NCBI GenBank assembly: GCA_036397065.1
Contig: DASWJP010000004.1
Location: 1 to 64,000 of the forward strand
Direction of reading: 5' to 3'
DNA from: JAJFGI01 sp036397065
GTDB taxonomy: Bacteria; Pseudomonadota; Alphaproteobacteria; Kiloniellales; J153
DNA: 64,000 bases
Shown: positions 8,034 through 16,576 of the stretch, in pieces
How the letters are laid out: each line of letters opens with the position of its first letter
Position numbering within the stretch: the first letter of the stretch is position 1
Notes under the pieces: generated by a model
Told to the model about the DNA's origin: nothing
The model's input: only the letters and a program-made list of their open reading frames with translations
The model's database searches: none
Made by a program: the position numbers and the translations under genes

Positions 8034-9351
8034 GGCGAGCGTCCCAACCGGACATGGGCGCGGCTGGCGCGGGGCCATCGCGCTTTACGCCGACCGGCGC
8101 CTGGTTATCATTCTGCTCATGGGCTTTGCCAGCGGCCTGCCGCTGCCGCTGACCCTGGCGACCCTGTCCTTCTGGCTGGCCCGGGTGGGGGTGGACAAGA
8201 CCGCCATCGGTCTCTTCGCCCTGGTCGGCTTGCCCTATACCCTGAAGTTCGTCTGGGCGCCGGTTCTGGATCATGTGCGCGCGCCCGTGCTTGGCCGCCT
8301 GTTCGGCCGCCGGCGCGGCTGGGCCTTGCTCATTCAGGCCGCCCTCATCGCCGCCATCCTGGGGCTCGGCGCCAGCGATCCGGTGCTCGCACCGTGGGCG
8401 ACCGCGGCGGCGGCCGTGGCGGTGGCCTTCTTCTCCGCCAGCCAGGATATCGTCATCGATGCCTACCGCATCGAAATCCTCGAGGAGTCCGAACAAGGGG
8501 CCGGGGCGGCCGCCACGCAAACCGGATATCGCCTGGGCGCGTTGCTGGCCGGGGCCGGGGCCATCGCGCTCTCGGATTTCATCGGCTGGTTCGCGGTCTT
8601 CGCCATCCTGGCCGGGTTCGTGCTGGTTGGCACGGCGGCCATGCTGATCGCCACCGAGCCATCGGCGGCGGCGAGCCGACCGGCGCTCGACCGCAGCACA
8701 TGGCTGCAGACCGCCGTCGTGGCGCCGTTCACCGATTTTCTGCGTCGGCCCGGCTGGCTGGCGATTCTTGTATTCATTCTGCTCTATAAGTTCGGCGATG
8801 CCATCAGCGGCGTCATGGCCAATCCGTTTTTCGTCGAGATGGGATTCAGCGGCGTGGAGATCGCCGCGGTCACCAAGGTCTTCGGCGTTCTGGCCACCCT
8901 TGGCGGCGTGGTCGTGGGCGGCGTGCTGGTGGCGCGGTTTGGTTTGATCGTTGGGCTGGCGGTTGGCGGCGTCCTGCAGGCGGCGACCAACCTGCTCTAT
9001 GCGGTGCAGGCGGGCGTCGGCCATGACATCGTTTTGCTCACGGTGGTCATCGGCGCCGACAATTTCACCGGCGGGCTCGGCTCCGCCGCCTTTGTCGCCT
9101 ATCTGTCCAGCCTGTGCAGCCGGGCCTTCACCGGCACCCAGTTTGCCTTGCTGACATCGCTCATGGCGGCGGGGCGCACGGTGTTCTCCTCGGGCGGCGG
9201 CTGGTTGGCCGACAACATGGACTGGGCGGCGTTCTTCACGCTCACCGCCGCCCTGGCGGTGCCCGGCCTGCTGCTGCTCTGGTGGCTGGCGCGCGCCCGC
9301 GCCGCGGCGAACCACGGGATCGCGGGCGATGCCTTGGGTGACCGGCCTTGA
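8023..9351 (+). CDS. AmpG-like major facilitator superfamily transporter
   Basis: 442 aa with about 12 hydrophobic segments. The N-terminal GFASGLPLPLTLATLSFWLARVG and the following LKFVWAPVLDHVRAPVLGRLFGRRRGW are strongly AmpG-like; AmpG imports anhydro-muropeptides for peptidoglycan recycling. The SQDIVIDAYRIEIL motif in transmembrane segment 4 also matches AmpG. No ampC or ampR is visible nearby, so the role in recycling rests on the family. The start lies inside the 3' end of typA and the stop overlaps the start of the following gene, indicating translational coupling. Confidence 0.85.
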   Translation: MPDKASVPTGHGRGWRGAIALYADRRLVIILLMGFASGLPLPLTLATLSFWLARVGVDKTAIGLFALVGLPYTLKFVWAPVLDHVRAPVLGRLFGRRRGWALLIQAALIAAILGLGASDPVLAPWATAAAAVAVAFFSASQDIVIDAYRIEILEESEQGAGAAATQTGYRLGALLAGAGAIALSDFIGWFAVFAILAGFVLVGTAAMLIATEPSAAASRPALDRSTWLQTAVVAPFTDFLRRPGWLAILVFILLYKFGDAISGVMANPFFVEMGFSGVEIAAVTKVFGVLATLGGVVVGGVLVARFGLIVGLAVGGVLQAATNLLYAVQAGVGHDIVLLTVVIGADNFTGGLGSAAFVAYLSSLCSRAFTGTQFALLTSLMAAGRTVFSSGGGWLADNMDWAAFFTLTAALAVPGLLLLWWLARARAAANHGIAGDALGDRP

Positions 9352-10262
9352 GTCTCCTCTTCGAAGTCCTGACCGGAATCACCTTGCCGATCGTCCTGAT
9401 GATCGGCGGCGGGTTCTTGCTGCAGCGGCATTTGACCTTGGATGTGGCCACCCTGAACCGGGTCACGGTCTATGGCACCCTGCCGAGCCTGCTGGTGGTC
9501 AGCCTGGCCACCGCTCCGCTGCCGGCGAGCGAGATCGAAGCGGTGATCTTCTTTTCCACCGGCCAGTTCATCGTTCTGCTGGGCATCGGCTGGATCGCCG
9601 CCGTGATGTTTCGCGTGCCGGCCGAATTGCGGCCGGTGCTGGTGCTGGCGGCGCCGTTCGCGAACACGGCCAACTACGGCATTCCCCTGGTCGAGCTGTC
9701 GTTGGGTTCGGCGTGGGTGCCGCATCAGGCGATCATCACCGCCGTGGCCACGGTTCTCATCTTCGCGCTGGCCCCGCTGATGCTGCAGACCGGCACCATC
9801 AACTTGCGGCGCTCGGCGGCGGCGGTGTTGCGCACGCCGGTGCTGCCGGCGGTGGCGGTCGGCCTGGCCCTCAACATCTTGGACGTGCCCCTGCCCGGGG
9901 TGCTGGATTTTACCTTGCGTGTGGTCGGCGCCGCCAATACGCCGGTGGCCCTGATCGCGTTGGGGGCGATGCTGGCAACGGCCAGGCTGTCGACGATGCG
10001 GGGCACGGTCGGCCTGGGTATCGGGTTGCGCGTGATCCTGGCGCCGATGCTGACCTGGCTGGCCCTGGTGATCATCGTCTTGCCGCCGGGCATGGCTGAA
10101 CTGTTCCTGATCGGCGCGGCCGCACCCATCGGCATTCTGCTGCCCATCCTGTGCGCCGAGTACGGGCGGGAGCCCGGCGCCGCCTCGGCCATGGTCGTGC
10201 TTTCGACGGCGGTCAGCCCGGTCGCGGTGACGGCGATGGTCTATCTGGCGCGGGCGCTATAA
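9348..10262 (+). CDS. AEC family (auxin efflux carrier-like) transporter
   Basis: 304 aa, about 10 transmembrane segments in two halves with polar breaks (FANTANYGIPLVELSLG in the first half, NTPVALIALGAML in the second), as in AEC/MdcF-type permeases. Substrates of bacterial members include malonate and other organic acids; nothing here fixes the substrate. The TTG start shares bases with the TGA stop of the AmpG-like gene (TTGA), an unusual start supported by the lack of an alternative that keeps the first membrane segment. The last 22 bp overlap the convergent phoB gene. Confidence 0.82.
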   Translation: MSLLFEVLTGITLPIVLMIGGGFLLQRHLTLDVATLNRVTVYGTLPSLLVVSLATAPLPASEIEAVIFFSTGQFIVLLGIGWIAAVMFRVPAELRPVLVLAAPFANTANYGIPLVELSLGSAWVPHQAIITAVATVLIFALAPLMLQTGTINLRRSAAAVLRTPVLPAVAVGLALNILDVPLPGVLDFTLRVVGAANTPVALIALGAMLATARLSTMRGTVGLGIGLRVILAPMLTWLALVIIVLPPGMAELFLIGAAAPIGILLPILCAEYGREPGAASAMVVLSTAVSPVAVTAMVYLARAL

Positions 10263-10954
10263 GCCTCGGACGGGCGGTCGAGGGCATAGCCGGCGGCGCG
10301 CACGGTGCGGATCAGATCCTGATCGCCCGCCCCGTTCAAGGCTTTGCGCAGGCGGCGGATGTGCACATCGACGGTGCGCGCTTCCACATAGACATCGCGG
10401 CCCCAGACCGCGTCGAGCAATTGCTCGCGGCTGAAGACCCGGCCTGGGTTGCGCATCAGATGCTGCAACAGGCGGAACTCCGTGGGGCCGAGATGCACCT
10501 CGCGGTCGCTGCGGCGCACCCGGTGCGCCGCCAGATCCATGACCAGATCGGCGAAGTCGAGCTGTTCGGCCGCCAGCTCCGGCCGCGCCCGGCGCAAGAG
10601 TGCCCGAACGCGGGCGATCAGTTCCACCGGCGAGAACGGCTTGGTGATGTAATCGTCGGCACCGCAATCGAAGCCGCGCACCTTATCGTTTTCCTCGCCG
10701 CGGGCGGTCAGCATGATGATCGGAACGGTGGCCGTGTCCGACAGCCGACGCAGGCGCCGGCACACCTCGATGCCGGAGAGCAAGGGCAGCATCCAATCGA
10801 GCAGGATCAGATCCGGGCGATCCTCGGCGGCGCGCAGCAGCGCCTCCTCGCCGTCGCTCGCCTCACTGATAGTGAAGCCTTCGCGCTCCAGGTTATAACG
10901 CAGCAGGGTGACCAGCGGCCCCTCGTCCTCGACGATCAGAATGCGCGGGGTCAT
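10241..10954 (-). CDS. phoB: Phosphate regulon response regulator PhoB
   Basis: 237 aa OmpR/PhoB-type regulator. The receiver has the acidic pocket (E9, D10), phospho-acceptor Asp53 in LILLDWMLP, Thr83 and Lys105. The C-terminal winged helix contains PTEFRLLQHLMRNPGRVFSREQLLDAVWG, the DNA-recognition region of PhoB. It is phosphorylated by PhoR on phosphate starvation and binds Pho boxes such as the one ahead of pstS in this window. It is the last gene of the pst operon; its ATG overlaps the phoU stop by 4 bp. The 3' end runs 22 bp into the opposite AEC transporter gene. Confidence 0.97.
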   Translation of the reverse strand: MTPRILIVEDEGPLVTLLRYNLEREGFTISEASDGEEALLRAAEDRPDLILLDWMLPLLSGIEVCRRLRRLSDTATVPIIMLTARGEENDKVRGFDCGADDYITKPFSPVELIARVRALLRRARPELAAEQLDFADLVMDLAAHRVRRSDREVHLGPTEFRLLQHLMRNPGRVFSREQLLDAVWGRDVYVEARTVDVHIRRLRKALNGAGDQDLIRTVRAAGYALDRPSEAYSARAR

Positions 10955-11697
10955 GATTTGTCAGGCTTTTCGAGGACGACAGCCGTCGGCGGCGGCGCGA
11001 TGACCTGGAAGCTGGTGGTATCGCCCTTCGGGCGGCCACCAACCATGCGCTGGCCGGTGACCAGATAGTAGATAGTCTCGGCCACGTTCGTTGCATGATC
11101 GCCGATCCGCTCGATGTTCTTGGCGATGAACAGAAGGTGCGTGCTCGGCGTTATATTGCGCGGGTCTTCCATCATGTAGGTCAGCAATTCGCGGAACAGG
11201 CCGGTGTACATCTCGTCCACTTCGGCATCGCGATGCCAGACGTCGATGGCCCGCTCCGCGTCGCGCGAGGCATAGGCATCGAGCGTGTCCTTGATGATGT
11301 TTTGCGTCAATTGGGCCATGCGGGGTATGCCGCCGGCCGGCGGGATCGGCGGGATCTGATTGAGCGCCATCACCCGTTTCGCCACGTTGGCGGCGTAGTC
11401 GCCGATCCGCTCCAGATCGCTGGAGATTTTCAAAGACGAGATGACCTCGCGCAAATCGGTGGCCATGGGCTGGCGCAAGGCGAGAAGGCGCACGGCGCGA
11501 TCATCGAGCTCCTCTTCGAGTGCATCGATGGCCGCATCGCCGCGCACCACGCGCTCTGCCAAGTCGGTATCGCGACGCTGCAGCGCCTGGACCGCGGTGG
11601 CGAGCTGGGTTTCCGCCAAACCGCCCATGCGGGTGACAACCTGGCTCAACGCCTTGAGTTCATCGTCGAACGAGCGGACTATATGCTGCGGTGTCAT
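10951..11697 (-). CDS. phoU: Phosphate signalling regulator PhoU
   Basis: 248 aa, two-repeat all-helical PhoU protein. The repeats carry the metal-binding E/DxxxD motifs seen in SDLERIGDYAANVAKR and KNIERIGDHATNVAE. PhoU links the Pst transporter to PhoR and turns off phosphate-starvation signalling when phosphate is plentiful. It begins 23 bp after pstB and overlaps phoB, so expression follows the pst transcript. The start ATG gives the usual N-terminus HIVRSFDDELKALSQ. Confidence 0.97.
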   Translation of the reverse strand: MTPQHIVRSFDDELKALSQVVTRMGGLAETQLATAVQALQRRDTDLAERVVRGDAAIDALEEELDDRAVRLLALRQPMATDLREVISSLKISSDLERIGDYAANVAKRVMALNQIPPIPPAGGIPRMAQLTQNIIKDTLDAYASRDAERAIDVWHRDAEVDEMYTGLFRELLTYMMEDPRNITPSTHLLFIAKNIERIGDHATNVAETIYYLVTGQRMVGGRPKGDTTSFQVIAPPPTAVVLEKPDKS

Positions 11698-11720
11698 ATG
11701 CCTATTCCTGCCCCTGATCG

Positions 11721-12524
11721 TCAGCCGAAGCGGCCGGTTATGTAACCGAGCGTGCGTTCGTCGCTCGGGTTCGTGAACACCTTCTCGGTGGCGCCGCGCT
11801 CGACCAGCTCGCCCAGATGGAAGAAGGCGGTGTATTGCGACACCCGCGCCGCCTGCTGCATGGAATGGGTGACGATGACGATGGTGAAATTTTCACGCAG
11901 CTCGTCGATCAATTCCTCGATGCGCGCCGTGGCGATGGGATCGAGCGCCGAGCACGGCTCGTCCATCAGAATGACCTCCGGATCGACGGCGATCGCCCGG
12001 GCGATGCACAAGCGCTGCTGCTGCCCGCCGGACAGGCCGGTGCCCGGTTTGTCCAGCCGGTCGCGCACCTCCTCCCACAGGCCGGCGCGGTGCAAGCTGC
12101 GTTCGACGATCTCGTCCAGGGCGGCCTTGGTTTCCGCATGGCCATGGATGCGCGGGCCGTAGGCGACGTTTTCGTAGATCGATTTCGGAAACGGATTCGG
12201 CTTCTGAAAGACCATGCCGACGCGGGCGCGCAACTGACCTACGTCCAGATCACTGCCGTAAATATCCTCCCCGTCCACGGTGATTGTGCCGGTGACTCGG
12301 CAGCCTTCGATCACATCGTTCATGCGGTTGAGGCACCGAAGAAAAGTCGATTTGCCGCAACCCGACGGACCAATCAGCGCGGTCACCTGATTTTCGCCGA
12401 TATCCAAATTGACCGATTTGAGCGCGTGGCTGTCGCCATAATAGACGTTCGTATCCGCCACGTGAATCTTGGTCCGCGTTTCCGTGGATGCTTGCGGCGT
12501 TGGCATTTTTACGATCGCGGCCAA
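11721..12524 (-). CDS. pstB: Phosphate ABC transporter, ATP-binding protein PstB
   Basis: 267 aa. Walker A GPSGCGKST is at 52-60, the Q-loop is in VFQKPNPFPKSI (about 106-117), the ABC signature LSGGQQQ at 164-170 and Walker B ILMDEP at 185-190. The PFPKSIYENVAYG stretch is characteristic of PstB rather than other ABC ATPases. It powers phosphate uptake through PstCA from the cytoplasmic face of the inner membrane. A roughly 18-residue N-terminal extension precedes the conserved domain, as is common in alphaproteobacteria. Confidence 0.98.
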   Translation of the reverse strand: MAAIVKMPTPQASTETRTKIHVADTNVYYGDSHALKSVNLDIGENQVTALIGPSGCGKSTFLRCLNRMNDVIEGCRVTGTITVDGEDIYGSDLDVGQLRARVGMVFQKPNPFPKSIYENVAYGPRIHGHAETKAALDEIVERSLHRAGLWEEVRDRLDKPGTGLSGGQQQRLCIARAIAVDPEVILMDEPCSALDPIATARIEELIDELRENFTIVIVTHSMQQAARVSQYTAFFHLGELVERGATEKVFTNPSDERTLGYITGRFG

Positions 12525-12533
12525 GATCTCCTC

Positions 12534-13829
12534 CTACCAGCGGCGGGTGAATCGCGCGCGCAGAAACACCGCGAGAGCATTGATTGTCACCAGGAACCCG
12601 AGCAGCACGAGGATGCCCGCCGAGGTGCGGGAAACGAACCCGCGTTCCGGGCTGTCCGCCCAAATGAAAATCTGCGTCGGCAGGGCGGTGGACGGATCGA
12701 AGATGCCTCCCGGCAGCGCGGTGATGAAGGCGTTCATGCCGATCAGCAGCAGCGGCGCGGTCTCGCCGAGCGCCTGGGCCATGCCGATGATCGTGCCGGT
12801 CAAAATTCCAGGCATGGCCACGGGCAGAACGTGATGCCTCATCGCCTCGAAGCGCGACGCGCCGACCCCCAACGCCGCCTCGCGCAGCGACGGCGGCACC
12901 GACTTCAAGGCCACGCGCGCGGCGATGATGATGGTTGGCAGAGTCATGAGCGCGAGAACCATGCCGCCGACCAGCGGGGCCGAGCGCGGCAAGCCGAAGA
13001 AATTGAGGAAAACCGCCAGGCCAAGCAGCCCGAAGACGATCGAGGGCACGGCGGCCAGATTGTTGATGTTGACCTCGATGATGTCGGTCCAGCGGTTCTT
13101 CGGCGCGAACTCCTCGAGATAGATCGCGGCGGCGATCCCGATGGGAAAGCTGAGCAAGAAACAAACGAGCAGGGCATAGGCCGAACCGGTCAGCGCGCCG
13201 GCCAACCCGGCGAGCTCGGGAAACCGGCTGTCGGCGTTGACGAACAAGCCCCAGTTGAAGGGCGCGGATATCCTGTTCTCGGCGCGCAGCTTGTCGTACC
13301 AGGCGATCTGTTCGTCGTTAACGCGGCGCAGCTCCTCCGGTGTGTCCCGGTCGATCCCGCCTTTGTGAAATTGGTCGATGGGATCGGTGACCGGCAGGCG
13401 CAGGGAGAATGTCCGGCCAATCAACTCGGGGTTTGTCACGACCTCGTCGCGGACGATGAATTGCGCGCCGGAGCTGACCATATCGAACAGCTTGCGTTGC
13501 TCGGATGTGCCGGTGACCTCCGGAAACAGGCCGGCCAAGGCGTCGCGCACGATCGCCCGGTAATTACCCTTGGCGGGATCGTCCGGCGATACCTGTTCCG
13601 GCGTAACGGTCAGCTCCAGCCGCAGATGCGTCTGCACGAAAGCCGACGCGCCTGTCGTGATCAGGGATACGAACAGGGTCGCGAGAAGCCCCAGCGCCAC
13701 GAGGATGGCACCGATTCCATAGAGCCGCAGCCGACGGTCTGCGGCGCGCCGGCGGCGCAGCCGCTTCCGGTAAGCCTCGGTTCGCCGCCAGGCCATCGGC
13801 GCCGGCGTATGTTGGACCGTATCACTCAT
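12534..13829 (-). CDS. pstA: Phosphate ABC transporter permease PstA
   Basis: 431 aa, considerably longer than the roughly 300 aa E. coli protein. An N-terminal membrane anchor and a large periplasmic region (about residues 65-190, with DQFHKGGIDRDTPEELRRVNDEQIAWYDKL) are inserted before the permease core, an arrangement known in alphaproteobacterial PstA. The core carries the EAA-like loop SLREAALGVGASRFEAMRHHVLPVAMPG that docks PstB. It overlaps pstC by 8 bp and precedes pstB by 9 bp. Confidence 0.95.
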   Translation of the reverse strand: MSDTVQHTPAPMAWRRTEAYRKRLRRRRAADRRLRLYGIGAILVALGLLATLFVSLITTGASAFVQTHLRLELTVTPEQVSPDDPAKGNYRAIVRDALAGLFPEVTGTSEQRKLFDMVSSGAQFIVRDEVVTNPELIGRTFSLRLPVTDPIDQFHKGGIDRDTPEELRRVNDEQIAWYDKLRAENRISAPFNWGLFVNADSRFPELAGLAGALTGSAYALLVCFLLSFPIGIAAAIYLEEFAPKNRWTDIIEVNINNLAAVPSIVFGLLGLAVFLNFFGLPRSAPLVGGMVLALMTLPTIIIAARVALKSVPPSLREAALGVGASRFEAMRHHVLPVAMPGILTGTIIGMAQALGETAPLLLIGMNAFITALPGGIFDPSTALPTQIFIWADSPERGFVSRTSAGILVLLGFLVTINALAVFLRARFTRRW

Positions 13830-15201
13830 ACTGTTCCCGGTATTTCCTGACGATATGCAAGGCCAGAACGTTGAGCGCCAGCGTCGCGAAGAAAAGAACC
13901 AGGCCGAGTGCGAAGGCGGCCAGGGTCTTGGGACTGTCGAATTCGGTGTCGCCGATGAGCAGCGTGACGATCTGCACGGTGACCGTGGTCACCCCTTCCA
14001 GGGGGTTGGCGGTCAGGGTCGCGATCAAACCGGCCGCCATCACGACGATCATGGTTTCGCCGATGGCGCGGCTAACGGCGAGCAGCAGGCCGCCGACGAT
14101 TCCGGGCAGGGCCGCCGGGATCAAGACCGATTTGATCGTCTCGGCCTGCGTAGCGCCGAGCGCGTACGAGCCGTCGCGCATGGCCTGCGGCACCGCGTTC
14201 AAGGCGTCGTCGGAAAACGACGAGACGAACGGGATGATCATGATGCCCATGACCGCGCCGGCGGCCAGGGCGCTGTTCGGCGCCACCGCAATGCCGATGG
14301 TCTCCCCGAACTGGCGCAGGGCTGGCGCGACGGTCAGCACGGCGAAGAAGCCGTAGACCACGGTCGGGATCCCGGCGAGAATTTCCAGCAGCGGCTTGAC
14401 GACCGCATGGACACGCGCATCCGCGTACTCAGCCAGGTATATGGCCGAGAGCAATCCGACCGGGGCGGCCACCGCCATGGCGATGAAGGCGATCAACAGT
14501 GTCCCGGCAAAGACCGGAATGGCGCCGAAAGCGCCCGCGCCGGCGATCTGATCGGCGCGTATGGCGATTTGCGGCTCCCAGCTCAGGCCGAAGAAAAAAT
14601 CGTGCCAGGGCACGAGGCGGAAGAAATGACTCGCCTCGAACAGCAGCGACAGCACGATGCCGGCGGTGGTGACGATGGCCACCACCGAGGAGAAGATCAG
14701 CAGGCCGGTGACGATCCTTTCGACTCTGTTGCGCGCCCGGAAGCGTGCCGAGATGGGCCCGCGGGCGGCGAGCAAGGCAATTATCGCGAGCGCCGCCGCG
14801 CTGGCCACCATGCTCCACTGAGCGATTTGGCCCCAGCGGCCGTAACGTTCGGCGGCGGCCAAGATCTCGGGACCCGGCGTGTCAAAAATCTGCCCGCGTG
14901 AAACGCTCTTGATCTCGCTCAAAATCAGATCGATGTGGCCCGCGTCCGCATCGGCGACGATGCTCGCGGGCAGGCTTTGTATGAGAAGGGCGTCGATGAC
15001 GGGTCCCTGCAGGCTCAGCCAGACCAGGACCAGGAGCAAGGACGGCAGGCCGGCCCACAACGCCACGTAGGCCCCGTGATACGCCGGCAGGGAGTGCAGG
15101 GACCGCAGACGGCCGCTGGCAACCGACACCGCCCGGACCCGGCCGAACCAGTAGCCGGCGGCCGCGAGGGCCAGGAGTCCCAAGAGAATGGTCAGGAACA
15201 T
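13822..15201 (-). CDS. pstC: Phosphate ABC transporter permease PstC
   Basis: 459 aa with an N-terminal extension holding two to three extra membrane segments and a periplasmic loop, then the permease core with the EAA-type loop AMRDGSYALGATQAETIKSVLIPAALPG. It pairs with PstA to form the phosphate channel. The extended form matches alphaproteobacterial PstC. It follows pstS by 155 bp, a gap that contains a perfect 11-bp stem-loop, and is translationally coupled to pstA through an 8-bp overlap. Confidence 0.95.
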   Translation of the reverse strand: MFLTILLGLLALAAAGYWFGRVRAVSVASGRLRSLHSLPAYHGAYVALWAGLPSLLLVLVWLSLQGPVIDALLIQSLPASIVADADAGHIDLILSEIKSVSRGQIFDTPGPEILAAAERYGRWGQIAQWSMVASAAALAIIALLAARGPISARFRARNRVERIVTGLLIFSSVVAIVTTAGIVLSLLFEASHFFRLVPWHDFFFGLSWEPQIAIRADQIAGAGAFGAIPVFAGTLLIAFIAMAVAAPVGLLSAIYLAEYADARVHAVVKPLLEILAGIPTVVYGFFAVLTVAPALRQFGETIGIAVAPNSALAAGAVMGIMIIPFVSSFSDDALNAVPQAMRDGSYALGATQAETIKSVLIPAALPGIVGGLLLAVSRAIGETMIVVMAAGLIATLTANPLEGVTTVTVQIVTLLIGDTEFDSPKTLAAFALGLVLFFATLALNVLALHIVRKYREQYE

Positions 15202-15270
15202 GATGCCGTTTCTTTTCCCGGAACCGTTGAAGCGAAACGACGTGAAAGCATGTCCGCGCCGTTAAATCGG

Positions 15271-15298
15271 CCGCAGCCGGCGGCGCGGCCGGCTGCGG
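15271..15298 (-). promoter_or_regulatory. Stem-loop between pstS and pstC (mRNA stabiliser or partial attenuator)
   Basis: A perfect 11-bp G+C-rich inverted repeat (15271-15281 with 15288-15298, loop of 6) sits between the pstS stop and the pstC start on the leftward transcript. There is no U-run after it, so it is not a standard intrinsic terminator. Such structures often protect the binding-protein mRNA from 3' decay and so give pstS higher expression than the membrane components. The function here is inferred from position. Confidence 0.55.
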
Positions 15299-15356
15299 TA
15301 GCGTCTTCTTGCCTTCGGTATCGTGTCGTCTTGCTCTCTATGACAATCCCCGTGGC

Positions 15357-16397
15357 CTACATGGTCAGCGAGACGCCCTTGACGACGGCGTTCTGAACGT
15401 CGCCGCGGTGCTTATCTGCAAGCGGCACCAAACCGCGCTCGCTGAGGTAGCCGCCCGGGCCCATGGCGGTGTTGCTCATGTACTCCGCGATGAAGTCGTT
15501 CAGGCCGGGGATAACATTGCGGTGCGCGTTCTTGATGTAGATGAACAGCGGCCGGGAAATCCCGTAGCTGCTGTCCGCAATGGTGTTGAAATTGGGCTCG
15601 ACGCCGTTAACGGTGACGGCCTGCAGCTTGTCCTCGTTCTCGTAGAGGAACGAATAGCCGAAAATGCCATAGGCGCTCGGATCGGCTTCCAGGCGCTGAA
15701 CGATCAGATTGTCGTTCTCACCGGCCTCGATGAACAGGCCGTCCTGACGCATCCGGCTGCAGACTTCCTTGTGCCGGTCCTTGTCAAGGCTTCCAACCTC
15801 CGAGAATTCCTCGCAGCCCTCCTCCATTGCCAGCTCGACAAAGGCGTCGCGAGTGCCGGATGTCGGAGGCGGTCCGAAGACTTGGATCTTGAGGTCTGGG
15901 AGACTCGGGTCGATGTCGCTCCACTTCTGGTGCGGGTTGGCGACGATCTTGCCGCCGACCGGCACCTCGGCCGCCAAGGCTTGGTAGATTTGCGCTTTGG
16001 TCAGGTTGAGCTTGGCACCCTTTCTGGAGACCGCGATGGACAAGCCATCGTAGCCGAGCAGCGCTTCGGAGATGTCCTTGGCACCGTTCGACTGGCACAA
16101 CTCGTATTCGGACTTTTTCATGGCCCGGGAGGCGCCGGTCATGTCGGGGTGGCCTTCGCCGATGCCCTGGCAGAAGATCTTCATGCCGCCGCCGGTGCCG
16201 GTCGATTCGACCACCGGAGACGGGCGACCGGTCTTGTTGGCGAACTCTTCGGCCACGGCTTGCGTGTACGGAAAGACTGTCGACGAGCCGACGATACGGA
16301 TCTGGTCGCGCGCTTGCGCCGGAACCGCGGCGGCCATGGCAACGCCGGCGATCACGGCACCGGCGAGTATCACAGGGGTGAGAAGTTGTTTGATCAC
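15357..16397 (-). CDS. pstS: Phosphate-binding periplasmic protein PstS
   Basis: 346 aa from a GTG at 16397, preferred because AATGGAGGTACGACCT puts GGAGG 8 bp upstream and because it gives a clean Sec signal peptide (hydrophobic TPVILAGAVIAGVAMAAAV, cleavage after AQA). An ATG at 16412 is the alternative. The mature protein starts RDQIRIVGSSTVFPY and has STGTGGGMKIFCQG and PPTSGTRDAFVEL, which line the phosphate site. It captures periplasmic phosphate for PstCAB. It is the first gene after the Pho box and is therefore the head of the PhoB-controlled transcript. Confidence 0.96.
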   Translation of the reverse strand: MIKQLLTPVILAGAVIAGVAMAAAVPAQARDQIRIVGSSTVFPYTQAVAEEFANKTGRPSPVVESTGTGGGMKIFCQGIGEGHPDMTGASRAMKKSEYELCQSNGAKDISEALLGYDGLSIAVSRKGAKLNLTKAQIYQALAAEVPVGGKIVANPHQKWSDIDPSLPDLKIQVFGPPPTSGTRDAFVELAMEEGCEEFSEVGSLDKDRHKEVCSRMRQDGLFIEAGENDNLIVQRLEADPSAYGIFGYSFLYENEDKLQAVTVNGVEPNFNTIADSSYGISRPLFIYIKNAHRNVIPGLNDFIAEYMSNTAMGPGGYLSERGLVPLADKHRGDVQNAVVKGVSLTM

Positions 16398-16523
16398 AGG
16401 TCGTACCTCCATTCGAGGTCCAGGGGGGGTCTCACGCGCGGCCACCAAAACCGCTGCGCGCGCCGGCTACCAACCGACTGGCGCCACTCTATGCAAGCAC
16501 AGGGATACAATTACTACGGATAA

Positions 16524-16541
16524 GTGACAGTTTTATGACAG
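16524..16541 (-). promoter_or_regulatory. Pho box (PhoB binding site) upstream of pstS
   Basis: On the minus strand the 18 bases read CTGTCATAAAACTGTCAC: two CTGTCA-type repeats 11 bp apart separated by an AT tract, matching the enterobacterial and rhizobial PhoB consensus at essentially every position. A further CTGTC lies just upstream (16544-16548). The box ends about 130 bp before the pstS start. Its position between phoR and pstS implies a PhoB-dependent promoter for pstSCAB-phoU-phoB, with autoregulation of phoB. Confidence 0.88.
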
Positions 16542-16576
16542 GCGACAGGGGCGAATTATCGTATTAATACAATACG

